In this document: piece by piece, positions 15,969 to 24,802 of the stretch
Numbering within the stretch: position 1 is the stretch's first letter
Layout of the letters: every line of letters begins with the position of its first letter
Assembly (NCBI GenBank): GCA_900550285.1
Contig: URRW01000004.1
Coordinates: 1 to 64,000, forward strand
From: an uncultured Lachnospiraceae bacterium
Lineage (GTDB): Bacteria > Bacillota > Clostridia > Lachnospirales > Lachnospiraceae
Reading direction: 5' to 3'
Length of the DNA: 64,000 nucleotides
Translations under genes and position numbers: made by a program
Notes under the pieces: generated by a model
The model's database searches: none
What the model saw: only the letters and a program-made list of their open reading frames with translations
Told to the model about the DNA's origin: nothing

Positions 15969-16238
15969 CCTCCCCGCCAGTCTGCCCTCTGGGGTCGCTT
16001 CCGGCACTGCCTTTGCATCAGACTCCGTTCTCGCTTACAGAGAATTTGAATCAAACGCCACGGGATGTCCGGGGTGCATTTTGTCCGGTCAAACTCGCAC
16101 AGCTGACGCTGCGCTCAGACAAGTCCCGGACAAAATGCCGGACAATCCCGTGCCGTTTGCAAATTCTCCTTCGCTCGCAAGTCGCCTGATGCAAAGGCAG
16201 TGTCGGAAGCGGCCGCAGGGGGCAGACTGGCGGGGAGG
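15969..16238. repeat. 270-bp near-palindrome (long inverted repeat)
   Basis: Left arm 15969 to about 16085 and right arm about 16123 to 16238 are reverse complements. The outer 50 or so bases match with about four mismatches (shared blocks CCTCCCCGCCAGTCTGCCC and CACTGCCTTTGCATCAG). The inner parts match less well (GAGAATTTG, CACGGGAT, TGTCCGG, CATTTTGTCC). The loop is about 37 bases. There is no transposase or reading frame and no clear target duplication. It could be a MITE-like element or a highly structured RNA. It occupies most of the 525-base gap before recA. Confidence 0.85.
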
Positions 16239-16415
16239 ATGTCCGGAGCTGAAATTTTTCTAAACTGCGCTCAAACGCTGGTCAGCGGCGGAAAAATGTG
16301 GTATGCTGTAGCCATCCAAATCCAGAAAGCTTCACGAAGAAAGCGCGGTCTTGCTGATAAGACCGCAGCTTCATTACAGCTTCCTCCCGGCGTTCCGCCA
16401 AAATTTTTTCCGGTA

Positions 16416-16444
16416 TTGACAAAGAGCAGCGAATGATTTATGAT
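16416..16444 (+). promoter_or_regulatory. recA promoter
   Basis: TTGACA (16416-16421), a 17-base spacer, TATGAT (16439-16444). The SOS box follows 10 bases later. A small hairpin GGTCTT/AAGACC lies upstream near 16347-16364. Confidence 0.8.
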
Positions 16445-16454
16445 TAGAACGAGA

Positions 16455-16468
16455 AGAACATCCGTTCG
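16455..16468 (+). promoter_or_regulatory. LexA (SOS) operator of recA
   Basis: AGAACATCCGTTCG matches the Firmicute SOS box CGAAC-N4-GTTCG at nine of ten fixed positions. It lies directly downstream of the -10 box, where a bound LexA would block recA transcription. Confidence 0.8.
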
Positions 16469-16484
16469 AGAAAAGGAGAGCAGT

Positions 16485-17561
16485 ATGGAAAGAGAAGAGA
16501 AGTTAAAGGCGCTTGATGCAGCGATTGCGAAATTAGAGAAAGAATACGGCAAGGGAGCGGTGATGAAGCTTGGGGATCCCGCGACACAGATGAATGTGGA
16601 GACGATTCCGACCGGTTCCTTAAGCCTTGATATTGCGCTGGGGCTGGGCGGGATCCCGAAGGGACGCGTTGTGGAGATTTATGGCCCTGAGTCCAGCGGT
16701 AAGACGACGGTAACCCTGCATATGATCGCGGAGGTGCAGAGAAGCGGCGGCATTGCGGGCTTTATTGATGCGGAGCATGCGCTGGATCCGATCTATGCGA
16801 AGAATATCGGCGTGGATATTGACAACTTATACATTTCCCAGCCGGACAACGGGGAGCAGGCGCTGGAGATCGCGGAGACGATGGTCCGTTCCGGCGCGAT
16901 CGACATTGTGGTAGTGGACTCCGTGGCAGCGCTGGTGCCGAAGGCGGAGATCGAGGGCGATATGGGGGACAGCCATGTGGGTCTGCAGGCGCGTCTGATG
17001 TCCCAGGCGCTGCGCAAGCTGACAGGCATCATCAGCAAATCCAACTGTACCGTCGTATTTATCAACCAGCTCCGTGAGAAGGTGGGCGTGATGTTCGGCA
17101 ATCCGGAGACGACGACCGGCGGACGCGCCCTCAAATTCTATGCCTCTGTCCGGATGGATGTACGCAGGATCGAATCGTTAAAGCAGGGCGGCGAGGTAGT
17201 CGGCAACCGTACCCGCGTCAAGGTCGTGAAGAACAAGATCGCGCCTCCGTTTAAGGAAGCGGAGTTTGACATTATGTTCGGACAGGGAATTTCCGTTGTG
17301 GGAGATATTCTGGATCTTGCAGCCAACATCAATGTGATCAACAAGAGCGGCGCATGGTATGCCTATGAAGGCAATAAGATCGGCCAGGGACGCGAGAACG
17401 CAAAGACTTATCTGAAAGAGCATCCCGAGATGTGCGCCCAGATCGAGGATAAGGTCAGGGAGCATTACGGCTTGAAGAAGAAGGGCGCGGAGACAGAAGG
17501 AAGCGCTGCGCCTGAGACTGCCGGAAAGGATGAAGGGGCAGATGAGGGTAACGAGGCTTGA
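16485..17561 (+). CDS. recA: recombinase RecA
   Basis: 358 aa, usual length. Walker A GPESSGKTT near residue 67, Walker B IVVVDSVAALVP, the L2-type region GNPETTTGGRALKFYASVR, and a Lys/Glu/Gly-rich acidic C-terminal tail. Promotes homologous pairing and LexA self-cleavage. Start 16485 has AAAAGGAGAG upstream and begins at the conserved EREEKLKALDAAIAKLEK; the in-frame ATG at 16440 overlaps the -10 box and is rejected. Controlled by an SOS box at 16455. Overlaps recX. Confidence 0.97.
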   Translation: MEREEKLKALDAAIAKLEKEYGKGAVMKLGDPATQMNVETIPTGSLSLDIALGLGGIPKGRVVEIYGPESSGKTTVTLHMIAEVQRSGGIAGFIDAEHALDPIYAKNIGVDIDNLYISQPDNGEQALEIAETMVRSGAIDIVVVDSVAALVPKAEIEGDMGDSHVGLQARLMSQALRKLTGIISKSNCTVVFINQLREKVGVMFGNPETTTGGRALKFYASVRMDVRRIESLKQGGEVVGNRTRVKVVKNKIAPPFKEAEFDIMFGQGISVVGDILDLAANINVINKSGAWYAYEGNKIGQGRENAKTYLKEHPEMCAQIEDKVREHYGLKKKGAETEGSAAPETAGKDEGADEGNEA

Positions 17562-18162
17562 GGGGCTGTCCCGTTCCCGGTATAAAGTATATCTGGATGA
17601 CAGTTTCGCCTTTGTTTTATACAAAGGCGAACTTCGTCTTTACGGGATCAGGGAGGAAGAAGAGCTGGCAGAGCAGGAGTACCGTCAGATCATGGACGAG
17701 GTTCTGCCAAAGCGTGCTGCTTTGCGGTGCATGAATCTTTTAAAGAGCAGGGCATATACGGAAAACCAGCTTCGGCGCAAGCTGGAAGAGGGATTTTATC
17801 CCAAGGAGAGCATTGATGCAGCGATCGCTTATGTAAAATCCTATCGTTATGTGGACGATCTGCAGTTTGCGCGGGATTATATTGCCAATCAGAGCAGCAG
17901 GAAGAGCCGCAGGGTGATCGAGATGGATCTTACCGCAAAGGGCGTAGCAAGAGAGCTGATCGAAGAGGCGTTTGCGGGGATCGAAGAAAGCGGGGACGGC
18001 CCGGATGAAGCGAAGCTGGCGCTGATGTGGCTTTCCCGCAGGCATTTTGATCCGGAAACGGCAGATATTTCCGAGAAGCGCAGGATGGCGGCATTTTTAT
18101 ACCGGAAGGGGATCGGCGGAGAGACGGTCAGAAGGGCGGTAGACGGCAGGCTTTTGGAGTGA
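17542..18162 (+). CDS. recX: regulatory protein RecX
   Basis: About 206 aa of tandem three-helix repeats (LLKSRAYTENQLRRKLEEGFY and YVDDLQFARDYI are typical). RecX binds and modulates RecA filaments. The start overlaps the recA end: MRVTRLEG at 17542 (AGGGG before it) fits the family start; ATG 17530 is the alternative and adds four residues. Co-transcription with recA places it in the SOS regulon. Confidence 0.9.
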   Translation: MRVTRLEGLSRSRYKVYLDDSFAFVLYKGELRLYGIREEEELAEQEYRQIMDEVLPKRAALRCMNLLKSRAYTENQLRRKLEEGFYPKESIDAAIAYVKSYRYVDDLQFARDYIANQSSRKSRRVIEMDLTAKGVARELIEEAFAGIEESGDGPDEAKLALMWLSRRHFDPETADISEKRRMAAFLYRKGIGGETVRRAVDGRLLE

Positions 18163-18220
18163 ACAGTAATATCCGCGGGCGGAACAGTTACGATTTTGTG
18201 CAGAATGGCATCGGAACTAC

Positions 18221-18249
18221 TTGACATATGAGTTGGAATTGTATAAAAT
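18221..18249 (+). promoter_or_regulatory. rny promoter
   Basis: TTGACA (18221-18226), a 17-base spacer, TAAAAT (18244-18249), about 89 bases before the rny start, in an A+T-rich gap. Confidence 0.75.
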
Positions 18250-18337
18250 TGAGATGTTGTAAAATTGTTTATAAGAATGTGGTGAAGCATTCTATAACTG
18301 ATATTGTACAATGAAAATTTAATAAGGAGGTGCTCCT

Positions 18338-19888
18338 GTGATGGTGCAAATCATAATAGCAGTAGTTGTCACATTGATAATTGCTGTTCCGATCACCGCT
18401 TATGTTTCCAGCTCCCAGTGCCGCAAGAAGATCGAGCTTACCATGGGGAATGCGGAAGATAAGGCAAGAGAGATCATTGATGAAGCGTTGAAGACTGCGG
18501 AAGCAAAAAAACGGGAAGGGCTGCTGGAGGTAAAGGAAGAATCCATTCGTACAAAGAACGAACTGGATCGTGAGATTAAGGAACGCAGAGCCGAGGTATC
18601 CCGGTTTGAGCGCCGCGTGCAGCAGAAGGAAGAGAACATCGACAAGAAATCCGATGCGATCGAGAAGAAAGAGGCTCAGCTGGCGAAGCGGGAAGAGGAG
18701 ATCAGGAAGCAGCGGGAAGAGATTTCCAAGCTGAATGAGCAGCGCGTCCAGGAACTGGAAAGAATCTCTGGTTTGACCTCCGACCAGGCAAAGGATTATT
18801 TGCTGAAAATTGTTGAAGATGACGTAAAGCATGAATCTGCCAAGATGATCAAGGAAATGGAGCATCGGGCAAAAGAGGAAGCGGACAAGAAAGCGAAGGA
18901 ATATGTGGTCAACGCGATCCAGAAATGCGCGGCTGATCATGTATCCGAGGCAACGATCTCCGTTGTGCAGCTTCCCAGCGACGAGATGAAGGGACGTATT
19001 ATCGGACGTGAGGGACGCAATATCCGCACGCTTGAGACACTTACCGGCGTGGATCTGATCATTGACGATACACCGGAAGCAGTCGTTTTATCGGGCTTCG
19101 ATCCGATCCGGAGAGAAGTGGCGCGCATCGCTTTGGAGAAGCTGATCGTGGACGGACGGATCCACCCGGCGAGAATCGAAGAGATGGTAGAAAAAGCGCA
19201 GCGCGAAGTAGAGAATATGATCAAAGAAGAAGGCGAGTCTGCCGTGCTGGAAGTCGGTGTTCACGGAATCCATCCGGAGCTTGTAAAGCTTCTGGGCAAG
19301 ATGAAGTTCAGAACCAGCTACGGTCAGAATGCGCTGAAGCATTCCATCGAAGTGGCGCAGCTTTCCGGGCTGCTGGCAGCAGAGATGGGGCTGGATGTAA
19401 GACTTGCGAAGCGCGCAGGCCTGCTGCATGACATCGGCAAGGCTGTAGATCATGAAATGGAAGGCTCCCATATCCAGCTGGGTGTGGAGCTGTGTAAGAA
19501 GTACAAAGAGTCTGCTACCGTGATCAATGCGGTAGAATCCCATCATGGCGATGTGGAACCCACATCCCTGATCTCCTGCATCGTGCAGGCTGCGGACACG
19601 ATTTCTGCGGCGCGCCCCGGTGCGAGAAGAGAAACGCTGGAAACCTATACCAGCAGACTGAAACAGTTAGAAGACATTTCCAACAATTTCAAAGGCGTAG
19701 ATAAATCTTTTGCTATCCAGGCGGGCAGAGAGATTCGTGTTATGGTAGTTCCTGAGCAGATTTCCGATGCGGATATGGTGCTCCTGGCAAGGGATATTTC
19801 CAAGCAGATCGAAGCAGAGCTTGAATATCCGGGTCAGATCAAGGTCAACGTGATCCGGGAAAGCCGCGTAACCGACTATGCGAAATAA
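18338..19888 (+). CDS. rny: ribonuclease Y
   Basis: 516 aa. An N-terminal transmembrane helix (IIIAVVVTLIIAVPITAYV), a long coiled coil (about 30-195) rich in Glu/Lys/Arg, a KH domain (GRIIGREGRNIRTLE near 225), then an HD domain (LLHDIGKAVDHE near 365). Membrane-bound endonuclease that starts mRNA decay. GTG 18338 lies seven bases after AAGGAGG; the next codon is ATG 18341, an equally possible start. It has its own promoter and a terminator at 19912-19955. Confidence 0.96.
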   Translation: MMVQIIIAVVVTLIIAVPITAYVSSSQCRKKIELTMGNAEDKAREIIDEALKTAEAKKREGLLEVKEESIRTKNELDREIKERRAEVSRFERRVQQKEENIDKKSDAIEKKEAQLAKREEEIRKQREEISKLNEQRVQELERISGLTSDQAKDYLLKIVEDDVKHESAKMIKEMEHRAKEEADKKAKEYVVNAIQKCAADHVSEATISVVQLPSDEMKGRIIGREGRNIRTLETLTGVDLIIDDTPEAVVLSGFDPIRREVARIALEKLIVDGRIHPARIEEMVEKAQREVENMIKEEGESAVLEVGVHGIHPELVKLLGKMKFRTSYGQNALKHSIEVAQLSGLLAAEMGLDVRLAKRAGLLHDIGKAVDHEMEGSHIQLGVELCKKYKESATVINAVESHHGDVEPTSLISCIVQAADTISAARPGARRETLETYTSRLKQLEDISNNFKGVDKSFAIQAGREIRVMVVPEQISDADMVLLARDISKQIEAELEYPGQIKVNVIRESRVTDYAK

Positions 19889-19911
19889 TAAAAAACAGAA
19901 TAAAGAATGAG

Positions 19912-19955
19912 AAAATGCGGGAAACTCACAGGAAACTGTGGATTCCCGCATTTTT
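19912..19955 (+). terminator. intrinsic terminator after rny
   Basis: AAAATGCGGGAA pairs with TTCCCGCATTTTT, with an inner CACAG/CTGTG stem and a GAAA loop. Confidence 0.85.
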
Positions 19956-20026
19956 GCGAATGGAGGGGAGTGTGGGAAATAAGCCCGGCGGCTTATTTTT
20001 GCTTGCGCTCCGGAAGGGAGGCTTTT

Positions 20027-20566
20027 ATGGCAGATGAATTTAAAAGGACGGGGAGAAGGCTCGTATATCACGGCAGCATCATCGACTATTACCGCGATAC
20101 GGTAGAAGTGCCAAACGGCAACGTGGTAGAATGGGATTTTATCGGGCATAAGGGGGCGGCTGCTGTCGTTCCGGTCCGTGAGGACGGAAAGATCCTGATG
20201 GTGCGCCAGTGGAGAAACGCGCTTGACCGTTATACGCTGGAAATTCCGGCGGGCGGCTTAAACGGGGCAGAGGAGCCGGCAATACAGGCGGCCGCGAGGG
20301 AGCTTGAGGAAGAGACGGGATACCGTTCGGACGAGCTGGAGCATCTGATCAGCCTGCGCACAACGGTAGCGTTCTGCAATGAAAAGATCGAGATTTTCGT
20401 GGCAAAAAATTTAAAACCAAGCCGTCAGCATCTGGACGAGGATGAATTTATCGACGTAAAGGCGTATGACGCAGACGAGCTGTGCGAAATGATCTACCGC
20501 GGAGAGATCGAGGACGGAAAGACGATCGCCGCTGTCATGAGCTATAAAAACAAATATTGCAAATAA
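20027..20566 (+). CDS. nudF: Nudix hydrolase, ADP-ribose pyrophosphatase type
   Basis: 179 aa. Nudix box complete: GG...AARELEEETGY (pattern GX5EX7REUXEEXGU) around residues 65-95, preceded by MVRQWRNALDRYTLEIPAGG typical of ADP-ribose pyrophosphatases, with Glu-rich helices afterwards. Start 20027 has GGGAGG six bases upstream; the ATG at 19907 lies inside the rny terminator. In Bacillus, nudF lies with spoIIM and xerD, the same order as here. Confidence 0.88.
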   Translation: MADEFKRTGRRLVYHGSIIDYYRDTVEVPNGNVVEWDFIGHKGAAAVVPVREDGKILMVRQWRNALDRYTLEIPAGGLNGAEEPAIQAAARELEEETGYRSDELEHLISLRTTVAFCNEKIEIFVAKNLKPSRQHLDEDEFIDVKAYDADELCEMIYRGEIEDGKTIAAVMSYKNKYCK

Positions 20567-20625
20567 AGAAAAACTGCCCTCTGGCGCGCATATATTGAAA
20601 GGAAGCGAGTCAGGGGGTGTTTTTT

Positions 20626-21168
20626 GTGAAAAAGGCATGGAAGATCGGGACAAAGGAAAAGAAGGTATGGACGGCGGTATTTTTAAGCGGATTTGCGCTG
20701 GGGATCGCGCTGGTCTGCCTGTTTCCCGACGCGCTGGTGACAGGAAGCGGATTTCTGGATCCGGACAGCCTGACCGGGCTGTATGAAACGGAGCCCGACC
20801 GGAACGCGCTGTTTTTGTATTGCCTGCGCCAGCGGTTTGGGATGGCGGCGTTTCTGGTGCTTTTGTCGGCGGCGGGGCTGGGAGGCCTGGGCGCGTGGGT
20901 GTGGTGCGGCGGCTGCGGGTTTTGCAGCGGGCTGATGCTGACTGCCCTTTCGTGGCGGTACGGCTTAAAAGGGCTGGTCTTTTTTGTGAGCTGCCTTTTC
21001 CCACACCAGCTTCTGCTCGTGCCGGGATTTTTGATGCTGATCGGCTGGTGCGTGCATCGTCTGGAAAAAAAGCGGATCTTTGCCCCGCTTGCCGCAATCG
21101 TGTGCGGCTGCCTGCTGGAAGGCTATATCAGTCCGCTGGCGGTGCGTTTTGCACTGAAAATTTTTTGA
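20626..21168 (+). CDS. spoIIM: stage II sporulation protein M-like membrane protein
   Basis: About 180 aa with four to five hydrophobic helices (VFLSGFALGIALVCLF, MAAFLVLLSAAGLGGLG, LVFFVSCLFPHQLLLVPGFLML). The FPHQLLLVPGF segment resembles the conserved helix of SpoIIM, the DMP-complex protein needed for septal peptidoglycan dissolution in engulfment. The call also rests on the nudF-spoIIM-xerD order. GTG 20626 has AGGGGGT eight bases upstream; GTG 20617 is an alternative. The protein is shorter and more divergent than typical SpoIIM, so the name is moderately secure. Confidence 0.7.
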   Translation: MKKAWKIGTKEKKVWTAVFLSGFALGIALVCLFPDALVTGSGFLDPDSLTGLYETEPDRNALFLYCLRQRFGMAAFLVLLSAAGLGGLGAWVWCGGCGFCSGLMLTALSWRYGLKGLVFFVSCLFPHQLLLVPGFLMLIGWCVHRLEKKRIFAPLAAIVCGCLLEGYISPLAVRFALKIF

Positions 21169-21270
21169 CGGGGAGGGGCAGATATTGGGGGAGAAAAAAG
21201 GGAGACACCGATATGTGGTAGCCTTTGGAAATATGCCGAAAAAACCGCTTAAAATGCGGAAGTTTCCACA

Positions 21271-21299
21271 TTGCTTTTCGGGAAACGATTGCTTATAAT
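21271..21299 (+). promoter_or_regulatory. promoter of the truncated xerD
   Basis: TTGCTT (21271-21276), a 17-base spacer, TATAAT (21294-21299), 62 bases before the xerD start. Confidence 0.65.
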
Positions 21300-21360
21300 G
21301 GTCTGCATATCAGTTGGGGACAGGCAGTTTGAAAGACAGACAGCGGGAAGGGGGAGCGGC

Positions 21361-22128
21361 ATGGAGGAACAGATCAAGGCGTTTATCGCATATCTGCATG
21401 AGACAAAGAAAACCTCGGGCAATACGGAGCTTTCGTATCGGAGGGATTTATACAAGCTGGCGGCGTTTTTAAGGGAACGGTCGGTTACGGAGGGAAAGGA
21501 CATTACGGCGGTTTCTTTGCACGAATATGTGCTTTTTCTGGAAAAAAGCGGATTTAAGGCGGCGACGATCTCGAGAAATATCGCATCGGTGCGGGCATTT
21601 TGCCATTATCTGGCGGGGCAGGGGATCGTGAACGCTGCGGTGGCGGATCATTTAAAGGCTCCGAAGGTAGAAAAAAAGCGTCAGGATGTGCTGGATCAGA
21701 AGGAACTGGAACGGCTTCTTGCGCAGCCGGGCAAAGACAAGCCGATCCATGTGCGCGATAAAGCGATGCTGGAGCTTTTGTGCGCGACAAGGCTGCGGGT
21801 ATCGGAGCTGACGGGCTTGAAGGTGCAGGACGTGAATCTGGAAATGGGCTATCTCATCTGTCATGACAAAAAGGCAGACCGGGTGGAATATTTTGGGGAA
21901 AGGGCGCGCAGGGCGCTGGAAGAATATATGAAAAATGCCAGAGAAAGGCTTTTGAAGGAGGAAAAAGAGCAGGCGCTCTTCGTGAACTGCTCCGGCACGG
22001 GGATGAGCCGCCAGGGGTTCTGGAAGCTTTTGAAAAATTATGCCCGCGCGGCGCAGATCACGAAAGAGATCACGCCTCAGATTTTCCGGTATTCGGTTAC
22101 CGGTTTAACTCTGCCAGATCGTAAATGA
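21361..22128 (+). pseudogene. xerD: tyrosine recombinase XerD lacking its catalytic C-terminus
   Basis: 255 aa against about 295 normally. The SAM-like N-terminal core-binding domain (to about 100) and the first half of the catalytic domain are present, including the first catalytic Arg in LRVSELTGL near residue 147. At about residue 240 the usual TPHTLRHSFATHLL is replaced by TPQIFRYS followed by ten unrelated residues. The His/Arg box is damaged, and the later His and the nucleophilic Tyr are gone. The frame runs 32 bases into the 3' end of the DAHP synthase gene, as expected for a deletion joining the two. AGGGGGAG precedes ATG 21361. Unlikely to be active. Confidence 0.8.
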
Positions 22129-23128
22129 GCCGCTCGGAATCCTTCCAGCCAAGGCAGGCGTCTGTGATGGATTTGCCGTATACGCCGCCGCCGACCTTTT
22201 GGCTGCCTTCTTCGATATAGCTTTCGATCATGACGCCCTTGACGAAATTGCGGATGTCGGGGCTTAAATGGCGGCTGTGCATCACTTCCTTTACAATGCG
22301 GATCTGCTGGTCGAACTGCTTGTTGGAGTTGGAATGGTTGGAGTCGATGATGCAGGCGGGATTTTTTAAATCCCGTTCGTTATAAAGCCCCAGAAGGATC
22401 ATCAGATCCTCATAATGATAGTTGGGGATATTGCGTCCGTGCTTGCTGGTCGCGCCGCGCAGGACGGTGTGCGCCAGCTCATTGCCGTTTGTGTGCACCT
22501 CGTAGCCTCTGTAAATAAAGGAATGGGGATGCTGGGCGGCATAGACGGAATTTAACATGACGGAGAAATCGCCGCTGGTGGGGTTTTTCATGCCGGAAGG
22601 AAGATCAAAGCCGCTGACGGTAAGGCGGTGCTGCTGATCCTCCACGCTGCGCGCGCCGATCGCCACATAGGAGAGGATGTCGGATACATAGCCCCAGTTT
22701 TCGGGATAAAGCATTTCGTCTGCGGCGCTTAAGCCGGATTCGGAGAGGGCGCGCAGGTGCATATGGCGCATGGCGGCAAGACCCTGCAGGAAATCCTCCT
22801 TTTTTTCGGGGTCGGGCTGATGGACAATGCCCTTGTAGCCGTCGCCGGTGGTACGGGGCTTGTTGGTGTAGATCCGGGGGATCAGGATCAGCCGGTCGGA
22901 TACCTTGTCATTCAGCTTTGCGAGGCGGCTGATATAATCGCAGACCGCGTCCTCGTTGTCTGCCGAGCAGGGACCGATGATGACGAGCAGCTTGTCGCTT
23001 TTGCCGGTAAGGACGTCGCGGATTTCGGCGTCACGCTCTGCTTTTTTTGCGGCGAGGTGCGCGGGCACGGGATACTGCTCCCGGATTTCTTCGGGGGTGG
23101 GAAGTTTCTGGATAAAGGTAAAGCTCAT
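22097..23128 (-). CDS. 3-deoxy-7-phosphoheptulonate (DAHP) synthase, class I AroG/F/H type
   Basis: 343 aa. Recognised by IGPCSADNEDAV near residue 60, PRIYTNKPRTTGDGYKG with the PEP-binding Arg and Lys, RGATSKHGRNIPNYH, and DSNHSNSNKQF with metal-binding His. Condenses PEP and erythrose 4-phosphate in the shikimate pathway. Start 23128 (AAAGGAG upstream) is preferred to 23221. It is intact to its stop although the broken xerD overlaps it tail to tail. No other aro genes are adjacent. Confidence 0.93.
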   Translation of the reverse strand: MSFTFIQKLPTPEEIREQYPVPAHLAAKKAERDAEIRDVLTGKSDKLLVIIGPCSADNEDAVCDYISRLAKLNDKVSDRLILIPRIYTNKPRTTGDGYKGIVHQPDPEKKEDFLQGLAAMRHMHLRALSESGLSAADEMLYPENWGYVSDILSYVAIGARSVEDQQHRLTVSGFDLPSGMKNPTSGDFSVMLNSVYAAQHPHSFIYRGYEVHTNGNELAHTVLRGATSKHGRNIPNYHYEDLMILLGLYNERDLKNPACIIDSNHSNSNKQFDQQIRIVKEVMHSRHLSPDIRNFVKGVMIESYIEEGSQKVGGGVYGKSITDACLGWKDSERLIYDLAELNR

Positions 23129-23290
23129 TTTATTTTTCTCCTTTGCGGGTGCTTTTCGTGTATTGTCTGTTATTTCAAAAAGAAACGTTACCATTATAGT
23201 ATACAAAGATAAATGGCGCAAGGGAAAATTTATCTCAGCACAGCGGTGGCGCGGCAGAAAGGCTCTTGGAAAAGGGCGGGAGCGAAAGGT

Positions 23291-24619
23291 TCAGCCCCGT
23301 GACCGGCGTTTGAGATAGGGCGTCAGGGAGAGCAGGCAGGAGGCGGTCAAAAAGAGCTGTCCGGCAAGCATCCCGAAAAAGTATCCGGGGATGCCCTGCA
23401 CCGGAATGACGAAAAAGACGAACGCCATCCGGATCAGCAGGGAAAGCATATTGAAAAGGAAGGTCTGCCCGGTTTTGCCAAGCCCGTTTAAAATAGAGAG
23501 AAGCGTAGTGTTTAAGTAAAGGAACGGGCATAAAAAGCTGAGCATGCGCAGAAGCTGCCCGGCAAGGCTGCTGTGGAAGAGGAGCCTTCCTAAGGCATTG
23601 CCGGAGAGGAAAAACAAAAGCAGGAAAAAGCAGCCCATCAAAAGGCAGAAGCGGACGCATTTTACGACGGCTTTCCGGATCGCGCAGCGGTCGGAGTTTG
23701 CGTCCGCCTGAGCGATGAGCGGCATGAGCAGGACGGAGACGGAATTGGTAAGCGCGCCGGGAAAGAGGATGCAGGTCATTGCCATTCCGGTAAAGACGCC
23801 GTAGATGGACAGCGCTTTTTCGGAGGAATATCCGGCAAGCTGGAGGCTGACGGGGATCCGGGCGGATTCTACCGCGCCTAAAAGATGCAGGCAGACGCGG
23901 GTGGAGGACAGCGGGAGGGCAAAGCGCAGAAGCCGCGAGGCGATGACGGGCATGCTTAAGGGGAAGGCGCCGGGAACATATTTTTGCCTGCAAAAATGGA
24001 GCCATGAGGCAAAAAGGGCGGCAAGAAGGGAAGCAAACTCCCCGATCACAAGTCCTACGGAGGCGACGTTTATAGAAAAGGAAACGCCGGTTTTTTGGGC
24101 GCAGTCCCAGAACCAGAACACGCTGCCGACGCGGAAACACTGTTCAAAGAGCTGGCAAAACGCCGGAAGGGCGGCTTTTTTGACGCCGTAATAGTAGCCG
24201 TTGATGCAGGAGTGGATGCAGGCGGCGGGAAAGGAGAGCGCCGCGATCCGAAGCAGCGGGGCGCAGCGAGGCTCTTTCAGGAAGGAAAGGGCGATGAGGT
24301 CCGCTTTTTGATAGACGAACAGGGTGCAGAGGACAGAGAGAAAGCCGGAGATGCACAGCCCGCACAGCAGGATGCGGAAACGGATGCGGACGGCATTTTC
24401 CGGTTCGGACGCCACAAATTTGGAAACGGCGCTCTGGATGCCGGAGGTGCAAAGCGCAAAGGAGAGGGCGAGCACCGGGTTTATCAGCTCATAGATGCCC
24501 ATGCCCTCTTCCCCGAACATGCGGGAAAGGAAGATACGGTAAAAAAATCCGATCAGCCGGCTGCACAGCCCGGCGGCGGTAAGCAGAAGCGTCCCCCTGA
24601 TCAGCGCGTTTTTTTTCAT
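23291..24619 (-). CDS. SpoVB-type polysaccharide/lipid flippase (MOP superfamily)
   Basis: 442 aa with about 12-14 transmembrane helices. The start IRGTLLLTAAGLCSRLIGFFYRIFL and EEGMGIYELINPVLALSFALCTSGI are typical of the SpoVB/MurJ-like group, which moves lipid-linked precursors in cortex or cell wall synthesis. A C-terminal YLKRRSRG basic tail ends the protein. Start 24619 has GGAGG five bases upstream; the 24778 start is unsupported. It is a little shorter than Bacillus SpoVB (518 aa), so a related exporter is possible. Confidence 0.8.
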   Translation of the reverse strand: MKKNALIRGTLLLTAAGLCSRLIGFFYRIFLSRMFGEEGMGIYELINPVLALSFALCTSGIQSAVSKFVASEPENAVRIRFRILLCGLCISGFLSVLCTLFVYQKADLIALSFLKEPRCAPLLRIAALSFPAACIHSCINGYYYGVKKAALPAFCQLFEQCFRVGSVFWFWDCAQKTGVSFSINVASVGLVIGEFASLLAALFASWLHFCRQKYVPGAFPLSMPVIASRLLRFALPLSSTRVCLHLLGAVESARIPVSLQLAGYSSEKALSIYGVFTGMAMTCILFPGALTNSVSVLLMPLIAQADANSDRCAIRKAVVKCVRFCLLMGCFFLLLFFLSGNALGRLLFHSSLAGQLLRMLSFLCPFLYLNTTLLSILNGLGKTGQTFLFNMLSLLIRMAFVFFVIPVQGIPGYFFGMLAGQLFLTASCLLSLTPYLKRRSRG

Positions 24620-24694
24620 GGATACCTCCAAAACCCGGAAAGTCTGATGTATGTATATGTGGAAAAAGGGAGAGAAAGAACAGACAAAATATGG

Positions 24695-24723
24695 TTGCGC
24701 AGAAAGGCATTTTAAGGTATACT
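24695..24723 (+). promoter_or_regulatory. purB promoter
   Basis: TTGCGC (24695-24700), a 17-base spacer, TATACT (24718-24723), 79 bases before purB. No purine riboswitch or PurBox pair was seen. Confidence 0.6.
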
Positions 24724-24802
24724 TTGTGCCGTAGAGAAAACGAAAAAGCGCCGCCGGGACGGTTTTTGGGCGGTACAAACAGGAAGAGAGGAAGGTTTTC
24801 GG

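Noticed and set aside
20589..20596. sigma-E -10-like CATATATT upstream of spoIIM
   Set aside because: No matching -35 (KMATATT) at 14-15 bases; too weak to report.
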